Source: Erysipelotrichia bacterium
GTDB taxonomy: Bacteria; Bacillota_I; Bacilli_A; Erysipelotrichales; Erysipelotrichaceae
Assembly: GCA_009916335.1 (NCBI GenBank)
Contig: SAAR01000080.1
Coordinates: forward strand, 1 to 12,327
DNA length: 12,327 nucleotides
Direction: 5' to 3'
The position numbers and the translations under genes were made by a program. Positions 1 to 8,400 of the stretch are shown here, in pieces. The notes under the pieces are model-generated. The model was not told the origin of the DNA. It saw only the letters and a program-made list of their open reading frames with translations, and ran no database searches. The first letter of the stretch is position 1. Each line of letters starts with the position of its first letter.

Positions 1-308
1 GTACCTGTAGTTAACAGTGTTGGCTCTGGCTTATGCCCATCATGAGTGGTTAGTCGCTTGAAAGCTTGTACCTGATGAAGATGTGGAAGGAAGGTTGGTT
101 GGATATCCAATGGGATGACTTCATTCTCGTCAGCTTTAACAAAAGGTGTTTTCAATGACACATAAGGGCCTTTGAAAAGTCCATTCTTAGAGTCTTCTAT
201 AAAACGATAGAAGGCATCGCCCACCTTTGCTTCCTTGAAGCGAAAAGTAGCTTTGATATATTCCAGTACGGCCTGGCGTACCTCGTATGCTTGATGTAGT
301 GGTAACAT
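1..308 (-). CDS. DEAD/DEAH-box helicase, N-terminal part (cut by window edge)
   Basis: This reading frame starts with ATG at 308 and stays open to the window edge, giving about 102 residues of a longer protein. The start lies 4 nt after the TAA of the macrodomain gene. The N-terminus reads MLPLHQAYEVRQAVLEY, followed by a GPYVSLKTPF stretch. A Q-motif-like HQVQAF then leads into TLLTTG, where the window ends; in this helicase group that is the beginning of a TTGTGSGKT Walker A. From family knowledge, large SF2 helicases with this N-terminus (often with a DUF1998-type C-terminus) sit beside Eco57I/PglX-like methyltransferases in DISARM-like and restriction-type defence operons. Its likely role is ATP-driven DNA translocation for restriction of unmodified DNA. 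GC is about 43% by hand count, clearly above the genes just upstream in transcription. The exact system cannot be named because the ATPase core and C-terminus lie outside the window. Confidence 0.72.
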   Translation of the reverse strand, partial: MLPLHQAYEVRQAVLEYIKATFRFKEAKVGDAFYRFIEDSKNGLFKGPYVSLKTPFVKADENEVIPLDIQPTFLPHLHQVQAFKRLTTHDGHKPEPTLLTTG

Positions 309-312
309 ACTT

Positions 313-1011
313 TTAAATATTTAAAGTAGGCATTGATTGATAATTCATGACTAATCGAAAACATTTCTGCATTGTAGTTAAACCAATTCCCTTATATTCA
401 ATTAAGGCTATCATCGATTTTATATTATCTACGTTTATTGCAGTTTCGATTGTATCAATTTGCTTTTGAGTTCTGATACCGAGCTGTTTCTTTTTATCCG
501 GAACTGGAATTTGGTTCCATTTTAGTTTAAATGTTTCAAACAAATCGTCGGGAGCTTGTGGGTCATACTGATAAATCTCTATGGGTATATCACATTGAGA
601 TAGATAACTAATCATTATTTCAAGCACCTTGTCTTTATCTAACCCTCCATTGAAGGCACCCAGAAGAGGAAATGCGATTGACGTAATTCCTTTTTCCTTA
701 TAAGTGTCTACAAATTTTTTTAGCCCAGATTCTATATAATTATATTCGCTAGGCAGTTTCCAATGAGTCTTAGTTGGGAAATTCAGCACCCAAGGGTCTT
801 TATCATCACCTTTATATATCCATAACTTACCTACTGAAATCATTCTTTGATTACAGAGGGATTGATATTGGTCAAACATATTTGGATATCTTAATTTGAA
901 CACCAATGCAATGCCTTTCCCCATAACACCCACACAATTTACTGTGTTAACAATTGTTTGTGCTTTAGTGTTAAATATATTACCGTGTATAATATTAATG
1001 TTGTTTGTCAT
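313..1011 (-). CDS. DarG-like macrodomain protein (predicted ADP-ribosyl-DNA hydrolase / antitoxin)
   Basis: This 232-aa protein has a macrodomain over roughly residues 1-155. Motifs seen are GN at 10-11, NTVN at 22-25, the MGKGIALVFK loop at 30-39, FPTKTHWK at 78-85 and the phosphate-binding loop LGAFNGG at 117-123. The set matches DarG, the antitoxin that removes ADP-ribose from thymidine in DNA. K81 sits at the position of the lysine known to be needed for DarG activity. The canonical loop is LGCGNGG, so AF replaces CG here. Residues about 160-232 form a short tail with a KGIGLTT stretch resembling a helix-hairpin-helix turn; DarG proteins also carry a C-terminal partner-binding region. 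The start ATG lies 2 nt after the TAG of the DarT-like gene, keeping the darT-darG order and implying coupled translation. The inferred job is to neutralise the neighbouring transferase. The macrodomain call is firm; the antitoxin role follows from motif and position. Confidence 0.88.
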   Translation of the reverse strand: MTNNINIIHGNIFNTKAQTIVNTVNCVGVMGKGIALVFKLRYPNMFDQYQSLCNQRMISVGKLWIYKGDDKDPWVLNFPTKTHWKLPSEYNYIESGLKKFVDTYKEKGITSIAFPLLGAFNGGLDKDKVLEIMISYLSQCDIPIEIYQYDPQAPDDLFETFKLKWNQIPVPDKKKQLGIRTQKQIDTIETAINVDNIKSMIALIEYKGIGLTTMQKCFRLVMNYQSMPTLNI

Positions 1012-1013
1012 AT

Positions 1014-4000
1014 CTATTTGTTTTTATATATCAACCAGCTTCCAATTCTTGGTTCTTTAACTTCAAAATACACCTCAAATGCTGTATCTTTTTTTATATC
1101 TAAACTATCTGAAACATAGATATTGTTATCTCTTTGTCGAATTACATCATTCTTGTTGTTGATGGAAGGAATCTTATCAACATATGAAACACGAAACTCA
1201 AAGTCGTTAACGTAGTCAGTATGAATTCTTATATTATCATTCAAATCATTAAAATACAGTTCTTTGTTCTTTTGTTCAAAAACAACAGAGTCAACAACAA
1301 TATTATCAAGCCATGGTGAATCACGAAGCGCTTGCTTGAGAAGTCGAGCTTGATAATTATCGTAACAAACGATACGAACTTTCTTCAATTTTGAGAAATC
1401 TAATTCACCATCAACAAGAAATTCTTGTTGACGCTCATTAAAAGTGTCCATACTATTAATGAATATTTCGCGAGCTTTTATTACATTAGGTTCTTCAACA
1501 ACTTTGAAGTAACTCACTGAATCCTTTTGCATATTACCATTACTATAATAACATTTATCAGGAATTGTCATTAGCAACTCTTCTACATCAAATATGAAGA
1601 ATACAGGCATTGGACATTTTGGTAATCCTAAATTAAAAGCCTTATGATAGTATCTGTCATCCTTATCTTTTCCCAAGCATTCATTGTAAAACTGTGTGGG
1701 AGATTTTGGAGCAAAATAAAATCTTGCAAATCGGTGAGCTTTATTTGTACGGTAAACATTACTACCAGCACTATTGGAAAACTTGCCATCTGCATAATCT
1801 CGACTTTGTAACTTCATAGACTTAATAATCTTTACAGCATTACTCATATGTGTAAAGTGATATGCTTTTGGCTGACATGGAAAATGCTTGATAAACTCGA
1901 TTACGTTTGTTTGTTTAACAAACGGCAAATTAGTTACGTCAACATTGTTATGGAAAGCTTTGTTTTTTACTAGAACTGGCCAGTTCCAGTTATCTTTAAA
2001 CTTTTCGACAAATGATAACGAAAACTTAATAGTCAAAGATGAAGAAGCTAAATCCCAGTCAATATAATCACTGAATCTTTCGACTATCTCATTTGTGAAT
2101 GAAAAATCATCACGATGACACACAGTTGACCAATCAAGTTTATCCTTATATCTCTCAAGTGTATCCTGGGTTATAAACAAATGCTTGCTCTTTGATAAAA
2201 TTTTCCAGTCAATGAAATCAATGAAGTTTTCCATCAAAGGAATAATTGTTTTTCTTCCAGAAATAACCTTCCAGTTAAGTTCTGACGTCGGAGCATTATT
2301 TAATATATCATCTGAAATCGGGAAGTAAAGATTGGTAGATAATGCAAACCAATCAACGCTTTGGTAAACAGTTTTGTTTAAGCAGATGGTCTCAATTAGC
2401 TTTACATCCCCCCATGCAGATTGATTATCCTGCTTTGATAAAGCCAACCAATTCAAATTTTCATTTAAATGATCAAGTAAGAATTTAGCAGTAGGTACAA
2501 ATGTGTTAGTAGATGAAACAATAGACCAATCCCAATTATAATATGGATTTACTTCAACTAATTTAAGGGTGGCTTTTACAACTCCATTTTTAATTAGTGC
2601 ATTGTAATCATAGTCTGCATATGGATTGATTTTAATTATCTGCTCTATATCAACATCATTTCGTTTTGATAGTTCATTGAAAACTATATTTCTTTTAAAT
2701 GCTTCAATAAGCTCATTAAGTTTCTGTTTATCTTTCTCAGCAAACAATATACTCTTCTGAGATACAAACAACCAATCAATTTTTTCTCTAAAATGACTAA
2801 CAAACCACCTCTGATTATATAAACTCTCAAAATGAGATAAAGCCTTAAAATTCCACTTATTTCGAGAATCCGATAAAAGAGCTCTTACTTCATCATACCA
2901 TGCTTTAGGTTTTATTTTAAGCTTTGGATTAAACTTAAAGTTTGCCTCAAGCGATTCAGAGCTTGAAAGGATGTCCCAATCAATGATATCTCGACATTCA
3001 TCTAAATCTCTTTTAATATTAAAATCAGGATGAAGACAGAAATAATTCATGTCCCACCAATAGGCACGTTTTCTTACTGTATCCTTAATCAATCTTTTGA
3101 GTTCATTAAACGAATATTGGGATGTAAGAGCACTCCAGGCTTGATTACATTTATCCGTTCCTGAGATATTAGTTAATGATATAGCTAATGTATCTAAGAA
3201 GTTGTAATCAAACTTATTGCCTTTGTTCAGAATTCGAGGGAATAGTATATTCCAATTCCAATAGTTTTTGAAATTATCAATATTAGAATAAACAAATTCT
3301 ATGGGTAAGTTAGCAGAAAGAAATGCCCAGTCCCATTTGTCAATGAACACTTTGTTACCCAAGTTCTCAATTTTCAGACTATGATTATTGAACATACGTT
3401 CAGTTAGTGCAGCCCAATCCCATGAGAAATTGCCCTCATTATATTTTGAAATTATGTAATTTATATCAGCAATACGAGAGAACGAAGTCCATGCGGCATC
3501 ATCGTCGGCAATCATTAAATCAATGTCTTTCGTTGCCTGTAGGAGTTCTATATTTGGACTGTGTTCGAATAATATTGACCAATTAATTTTGTAGCCTAAC
3601 TTCGAAAAAACATTAATATCATTAATGATTCTTTCGTTAGCGGATAGTATATTCCAATCCCAATTGTAATCAGGATTTTCAACAATAATCGATATATCTA
3701 TAATTTGTTGTGAGACATGTTTATATCCCTCATCGGTAACTATGCACGACGAATATTCATTAAAAAAGTCCTTTTCCCATTCAATAAATGGATTACATTC
3801 AAATCCAACCATATATTGAGTTGTTCCCCAAGATATAAGTCTAGTCTTAAGCAACAAATCAATAATATCCTTACTCCACAGATAATGTTTATCGTTTAGT
3901 ATAGCTGAGGATAATGTTTCTCCATCTCCACAGGCTGCAATAATTGCGTTTTCAAAATCTTTGTTTGAAAGAAAAGTGACACTCCATTTATAATCAGTAA

Positions 4001-5420
4001 ATACACGATCGAACAAATCAGTGAATAGGAGATATTTACCTAGAACCTGAATATTGTCGCAAATAAATTGTAGACTAAATTCTCGTTCTATTTTTATCCA
4101 ATCCCATTGTTTTTCTGGGTTTTGAAGAATTGATTGATAAATACCTTCCGTATCGTTGGTGAATTTGGATAAATCAACACCAACAACATCAATATTGTCC
4201 AATACAAACTTTTCAGAGAGTCTATTCCCCAATACATTCCAGTCCCAATCGTCTGTAGTTTTCTTCTTCTGAAGTATTAAGTTTTCTATTACAGAATCTT
4301 TCCTAAATGGGTCTGACGATATAGTTTCTATATCCCAAGGATAAAGTAAGAAGTTGTCAACTAAAAAATCATCATCAACTCTCCCTGAAAAAATAGTCCA
4401 ATCTATCTTTTCTTTAAAATCATCAATATTATGACATATTACGTTTACATCACAGTTTCTTGTGATATTACGCCAGCAGGTCTGATTTGCTTGTTTTGTG
4501 ATGATTTCAAGTAATTTACAATCATTCCATACTGTTCTTGAATCCTTGGTTAATTCTTCATAATCAACTAGTTCAAAATATGGTTCTAATGTCTCATAAC
4601 TAAAAACAGAAGTCTTGTCATCCCATAATTTTTGAAATAAGCATTTTAGAACAATATTCTCACGTCTTATTTCATTATAAGAATTACATATTAATTCTGT
4701 TGCTTTCTCTGATACAGAATCTCCATTAGTGATAACCAGTATATATTCACCATTTTCTTTATATAGCCTTACAAACACATTCTTTGTTTCAATATCGAAA
4801 TAATCTTGTATTGATGCAGAATATATATGTTCTATCTTTTTAGATTGAAGCTCTAATCTTTTGGTTAATTGTGACGTATGGGAATATATGATTTCTTCCA
4901 TAAAATCGTCTTCTGGCCAAATCTGAGAAATAGCATTGGGTACTGTATAGATACCCATATCACTATAGAACGGAAACATTAACAAAGCTGTTGGCGTATC
5001 AGATTTAAGCATTGAGTGCTCATAAATTGCTTGAGTACCCTTAAAGAAATGATAATGTTTCTGTTCCTTTATTGAGATACTTCCTAAGTTTGTGAGAATA
5101 ACATCATTATTATTAATTATAATCAAATGCTCGTCTTCGATCTTTCTTAGAATATCTTCAAACATACGGACTTCAGCAACATCATAGTACAGACCTTGAC
5201 TATTATCTGTTACCATGCAAAATCCTAACAAGATTCCTAAACTACGCTTATCATAAATTCCATCGTTTGTTTCAAGAATAGAACAGATTACATAATATAG
5301 GTCATCAAGTGATTCCTCCGTAAAATAGGCGATATCACATGTATATCTCTTTAATCCCCATTTTGTGTAGGATGAATATATATATTCTGTGTCCTTTATT
5401 TTATCTGTAAATGTGTTCAT
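1014..5420 (-). CDS. Giant W-repeat protein with C-terminal DarT-like (DUF4433) ADP-ribosyltransferase
   Basis: This protein has 1468 aa; stand-alone DarT is about 200 aa. Residues 1 to about 120 look like a possible winged helix (EDILRKIEDEHLI, then VILTNLG). From W341 to W1147 there are at least 20 units marked by W[DN]W or [DN]W followed by a short LS-type ending, spaced roughly 30-45 aa, probably a helical solenoid. Residues about 1185-1400 resemble DarT: YHFTHMSNA around H1188, R1233 in RFYFAPKSPTQFY, FFIFDVEEL, a YYSNGN element, and RQQEFLV with E1333 in the place of the catalytic glutamate. DarT transfers ADP-ribose from NAD+ to thymidine in single-stranded DNA and acts in anti-phage DarTG toxin-antitoxin pairs. 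The start ATG overlaps the stop of the helicase gene (ATGA), and the DarG-like gene follows after 2 nt. The N-terminal function is not recognised. The inferred role is a sensor-scaffold that releases or aims the transferase. Confidence 0.85.
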   Translation of the reverse strand: MNTFTDKIKDTEYIYSSYTKWGLKRYTCDIAYFTEESLDDLYYVICSILETNDGIYDKRSLGILLGFCMVTDNSQGLYYDVAEVRMFEDILRKIEDEHLIIINNNDVILTNLGSISIKEQKHYHFFKGTQAIYEHSMLKSDTPTALLMFPFYSDMGIYTVPNAISQIWPEDDFMEEIIYSHTSQLTKRLELQSKKIEHIYSASIQDYFDIETKNVFVRLYKENGEYILVITNGDSVSEKATELICNSYNEIRRENIVLKCLFQKLWDDKTSVFSYETLEPYFELVDYEELTKDSRTVWNDCKLLEIITKQANQTCWRNITRNCDVNVICHNIDDFKEKIDWTIFSGRVDDDFLVDNFLLYPWDIETISSDPFRKDSVIENLILQKKKTTDDWDWNVLGNRLSEKFVLDNIDVVGVDLSKFTNDTEGIYQSILQNPEKQWDWIKIEREFSLQFICDNIQVLGKYLLFTDLFDRVFTDYKWSVTFLSNKDFENAIIAACGDGETLSSAILNDKHYLWSKDIIDLLLKTRLISWGTTQYMVGFECNPFIEWEKDFFNEYSSCIVTDEGYKHVSQQIIDISIIVENPDYNWDWNILSANERIINDINVFSKLGYKINWSILFEHSPNIELLQATKDIDLMIADDDAAWTSFSRIADINYIISKYNEGNFSWDWAALTERMFNNHSLKIENLGNKVFIDKWDWAFLSANLPIEFVYSNIDNFKNYWNWNILFPRILNKGNKFDYNFLDTLAISLTNISGTDKCNQAWSALTSQYSFNELKRLIKDTVRKRAYWWDMNYFCLHPDFNIKRDLDECRDIIDWDILSSSESLEANFKFNPKLKIKPKAWYDEVRALLSDSRNKWNFKALSHFESLYNQRWFVSHFREKIDWLFVSQKSILFAEKDKQKLNELIEAFKRNIVFNELSKRNDVDIEQIIKINPYADYDYNALIKNGVVKATLKLVEVNPYYNWDWSIVSSTNTFVPTAKFLLDHLNENLNWLALSKQDNQSAWGDVKLIETICLNKTVYQSVDWFALSTNLYFPISDDILNNAPTSELNWKVISGRKTIIPLMENFIDFIDWKILSKSKHLFITQDTLERYKDKLDWSTVCHRDDFSFTNEIVERFSDYIDWDLASSSLTIKFSLSFVEKFKDNWNWPVLVKNKAFHNNVDVTNLPFVKQTNVIEFIKHFPCQPKAYHFTHMSNAVKIIKSMKLQSRDYADGKFSNSAGSNVYRTNKAHRFARFYFAPKSPTQFYNECLGKDKDDRYYHKAFNLGLPKCPMPVFFIFDVEELLMTIPDKCYYSNGNMQKDSVSYFKVVEEPNVIKAREIFINSMDTFNERQQEFLVDGELDFSKLKKVRIVCYDNYQARLLKQALRDSPWLDNIVVDSVVFEQKNKELYFNDLNDNIRIHTDYVNDFEFRVSYVDKIPSINNKNDVIRQRDNNIYVSDSLDIKKDTAFEVYFEVKEPRIGSWLIYKNK
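1960..4415 (-). repeat. Array of tryptophan-rich protein repeats (W-x-W / D-W units)
   Basis: This coding repeat array spans residues about 336-1154 of the DarT-like fusion. By eye I count about 22 units with a core such as WDWNILS, WDWAFLS, IDWKILS or LNWLALS, and a following segment often like FVxxNIDxF. On the plus strand the cores show as recurring ccaatc/ccagtc words. The two most alike copies, at 2526-2549 and 3654-3677, match at about 21 of 24 nt, while other units are strongly diverged. The pattern suits a two-helix solenoid repeat, but no named family was recognised. Confidence 0.75.
5417..5420 (-). other. ATGA stop/start overlap coupling helicase to DarT-like gene
   Basis: The TGA of the helicase gene (5419-5417) overlaps the ATG of the DarT-like gene (5420-5418) in the classic 4-nt ATGA arrangement. 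No strong ribosome-binding site precedes this ATG (AACAGAATGAAAT lies upstream). Re-initiation by ribosomes finishing the helicase is therefore likely, which would tie the amounts of the two giant proteins together. Confidence 0.85.
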
Positions 5421-8400
5421 ATTTCATTCTGTTTAAGAACCTTATTATTAGTATTTGATTCTATTGTAGAAAATAATCTGTTGTAAATATCGAGGCTAGA
5501 GAATAATTCTTTATTACCAACAATTACAAGTAGACGTTTCGCTCGGGATAATGCAACATTCAATCGATTGGGTGATTGTGCAAAACCCAACGAATTTTGA
5601 GTCGCATATCCATAATCATGGTATCTTTTCCAGTCTGCTTTCTGGTTTTTACTACTCTGAATAAGATTGCTTCTCACCATAGAAACGATAACAATGTTCC
5701 TTTCCATTCCTTGGAACCGGTCAACTGTACTCACGCGAGTAGATAAGTTTGGATGTTTATAACTAATAGCCTTCAGTTGTTTAATCTGTTTGCCATAGAA
5801 ACTGATAATTCCAATTTGCTTATCTTCTTCTTTTGAAAATTTACTCAAATATCTATTAAATGAAGAAGATGCTTCGAATCGGCTTAACAATTTATCAATC
5901 GTTTCTATTTCGCCATAATTGACGCGAGACGTGCCATCCATCATCTCTGGAGAAGTAGTATCAATGAAGAGAACATGCGTATTATGATCGATGAGTCCAG
6001 GTATGTCTATTCCATGATATCTTGATGTTGGTTTTGTAACATCTTTATCATTAACACCCAGATCATTGGGATATACTAATCCACATCTCAAGCCGCCATC
6101 TTCTCTATAAAACTGTTCTATTACGTCATTTATGTCAGGGTGCATTCTATATTGCAAGTTAAATGTACCTTTTAGGGATGAATCAATATGTTCATACAAT
6201 CTTTGGAAGTGTGAGATTTCCATCTCGTTGAAATGCTCTTCCACATATTGTCTGAGTTTCTTTATTTCTTCTTTGTCTGTATCTGTAATGGCTGCTTTAA
6301 GAGCATATTCTAATGTGTTTTCAAATTCCTCTTTATCAAGCATTGGAGGCAATTGTCTATGGTCTCCAATTACAATAGCTCTTTCTCCATACACAAATGG
6401 CAATACAAGTTCTGCTGGCGTTGCCTTAGAAGATTCGTCTTGTATTACTGTTGTAAATTCTATCTTTGCTTTGCTTTTATTCCTTTGTTTAAACACATCA
6501 CAGTAGTTATGAAAGAACTGAGTAAAGCCATTAAATTCTTTATTGCCAGCTCTTTTGTCTCCGATAGAGCTGCATGTTGCTCCAACTATATTGGCGTTTT
6601 CAATATATCTTTGATAAGTAATCTCACGAAGAACTTTACTAGGATTATCTAGATAGTTTTGCCATTTAGAAACAATATGTTTGTCATCATCTTCAATTCC
6701 ATAGAATGCACGGCGGCTAATATTACCAAGCCAATTCTTCAAGATTAACGATTTTTCAAAAGACGAATCGACATCTTCTTCGTCATCTGTACTTGTGAAA
6801 CAGCTATCACCTTCTTCCACCCAACGTTTCATCAGTTCTATTGAGAATTGGAGTCCCTCAGATTCCAGTTTTTCTTCTCCACCAAAGCGAACTGGTTTTA
6901 CCAAGTTTGTCTTGGTATTGACAATTCTTGCAATCGCATTGTCAACGGCAAGATTTGTTTCAGATGTAAGCAGAATTCTTTCACGTTTATTGCCTTGCTG
7001 TAATCCTTTCCTAATCAGCTGCCATATCAATTCTGCAATGGCTGTTGATTTTCCAGTACCAGGAGGGCCTTGAATTATTGCCATATCTTCAGCATACATT
7101 GCTTTGAGAATAGCTTGCTTCTGTGGTTCGTTTATATTCTCATTGAGCAGATGTCTGCAGAAATCTTTGTACACAAATCCATCTTGCTTGAGAATATCTT
7201 CTATATCATTTGTTTTTCTTGCTTGTGATGAATCAAATATAAAGTTTTGCAATCTAGGATTAACTAATTCTTGACCAGAAGTTGCCATTGTAAAAGTGCT
7301 TTTGAGTCGAGATATCTTCTCTAGATCTCCAGTGAGAATCGGAATAATCGTAGTTATAGCTTTTGAATTAAAAGCTTCTATAATTGCTTCTTTCTTTTCA
7401 TCTTCTGCATCAATATCGAATACAAGATTAGGGTAATTAGCCTTTAATAGTTTGCCGAATGGAATATCTTTCTCATTTAATGTAAATCCAAAATCAGCGC
7501 GTTTCATGTCTTCAATACTGTCCTTCAGATCTTCAAGTCTTGAGTCAGAATTATACTTTATATTTAGTCGTATTTTTCCATCAACCTTATTTGCGAAAGT
7601 AATGTCAACTCCTGAATATATTAGTTCCTTTAAATCACTTTCAAGGTTTATGCTCAAATTTGTGTAAAGCTCTGATTCTATATAAGGTAACTTTATTTTG
7701 ATTTGATGATTTATGCTATCATTCTCAACAAATATATCCTCATACTTATCCTCTAATGCTGTTTTTAGCTCTTCAAACCCAGCTAACTGAGTATATACCT
7801 TACATTTATATCTGTGTTCATCATGAACATTCACTTTAATAAAAGGAACAGCATCTTCTATCTCCGTAATTAATTGAGAAACATCTTGATTTCTCCAGTT
7901 AAAGTCTATACCTATGGCTCCAGTTTCTCCATTATATCTATAGTCACTTCCTTTGGAAGCTACGAAAGTCCCAACTTCTCGAAGTTTAGATTTTACAAGT
8001 TGATGTTTGGATACAGTATACACAAATAACACGTCAATGTTAATATCATCTTTGTTGCAATACATAGTTGCATAATCAAGAAAAGCATCAATGTTATCAT
8101 TAACTTCCTCTATATATCCTTCAAAGACTGGATCTTTTTTAGTAAATGAACGACAAAACTCAAATGTATCTGTATTTGGGAAATAACAATCGAAGCTATC
8201 CTTTAGTTCTTCATTTGCAGCTGGATTATTAATCTTGAATATAATAGTATAATATTTACAAGTTAATACTATGTCAGAATGTTGCTGCATTATTTCCCAA
8301 GGAATATACTGATTGCGATATTCTAATAATTCAATTATTGTAGACTCTGTTTGCTTCTTCTTTTTCTTTTCGTAGGTAACATAGTGCTCACCGAAAAGAT

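Noticed and set aside
1..308. Naming the outer operon DISARM or BREX
   Set aside because: Only the ends of a methyltransferase-like and a helicase protein are visible; the signature genes (for example drmB, drmC, pglZ, brxC) are not in the window.
1960..4415. Recurring ccaatc/ccagtc words as a CRISPR array or DNA-level direct repeats
   Set aside because: The words are tryptophan-motif codons inside one continuous reading frame; spacing and flanking bases vary with the protein repeat and there are no constant repeats with unique spacers.
6132..7073. Plus-strand open frames over the helicase core (6132-6506, 6353-6652, 6795-7073)
   Set aside because: They lie opposite conserved helicase motifs (P-loop, DESS, QYRMHP), have low-complexity serine- and leucine-rich translations, and show no recognisable domains; they are antisense shadows.
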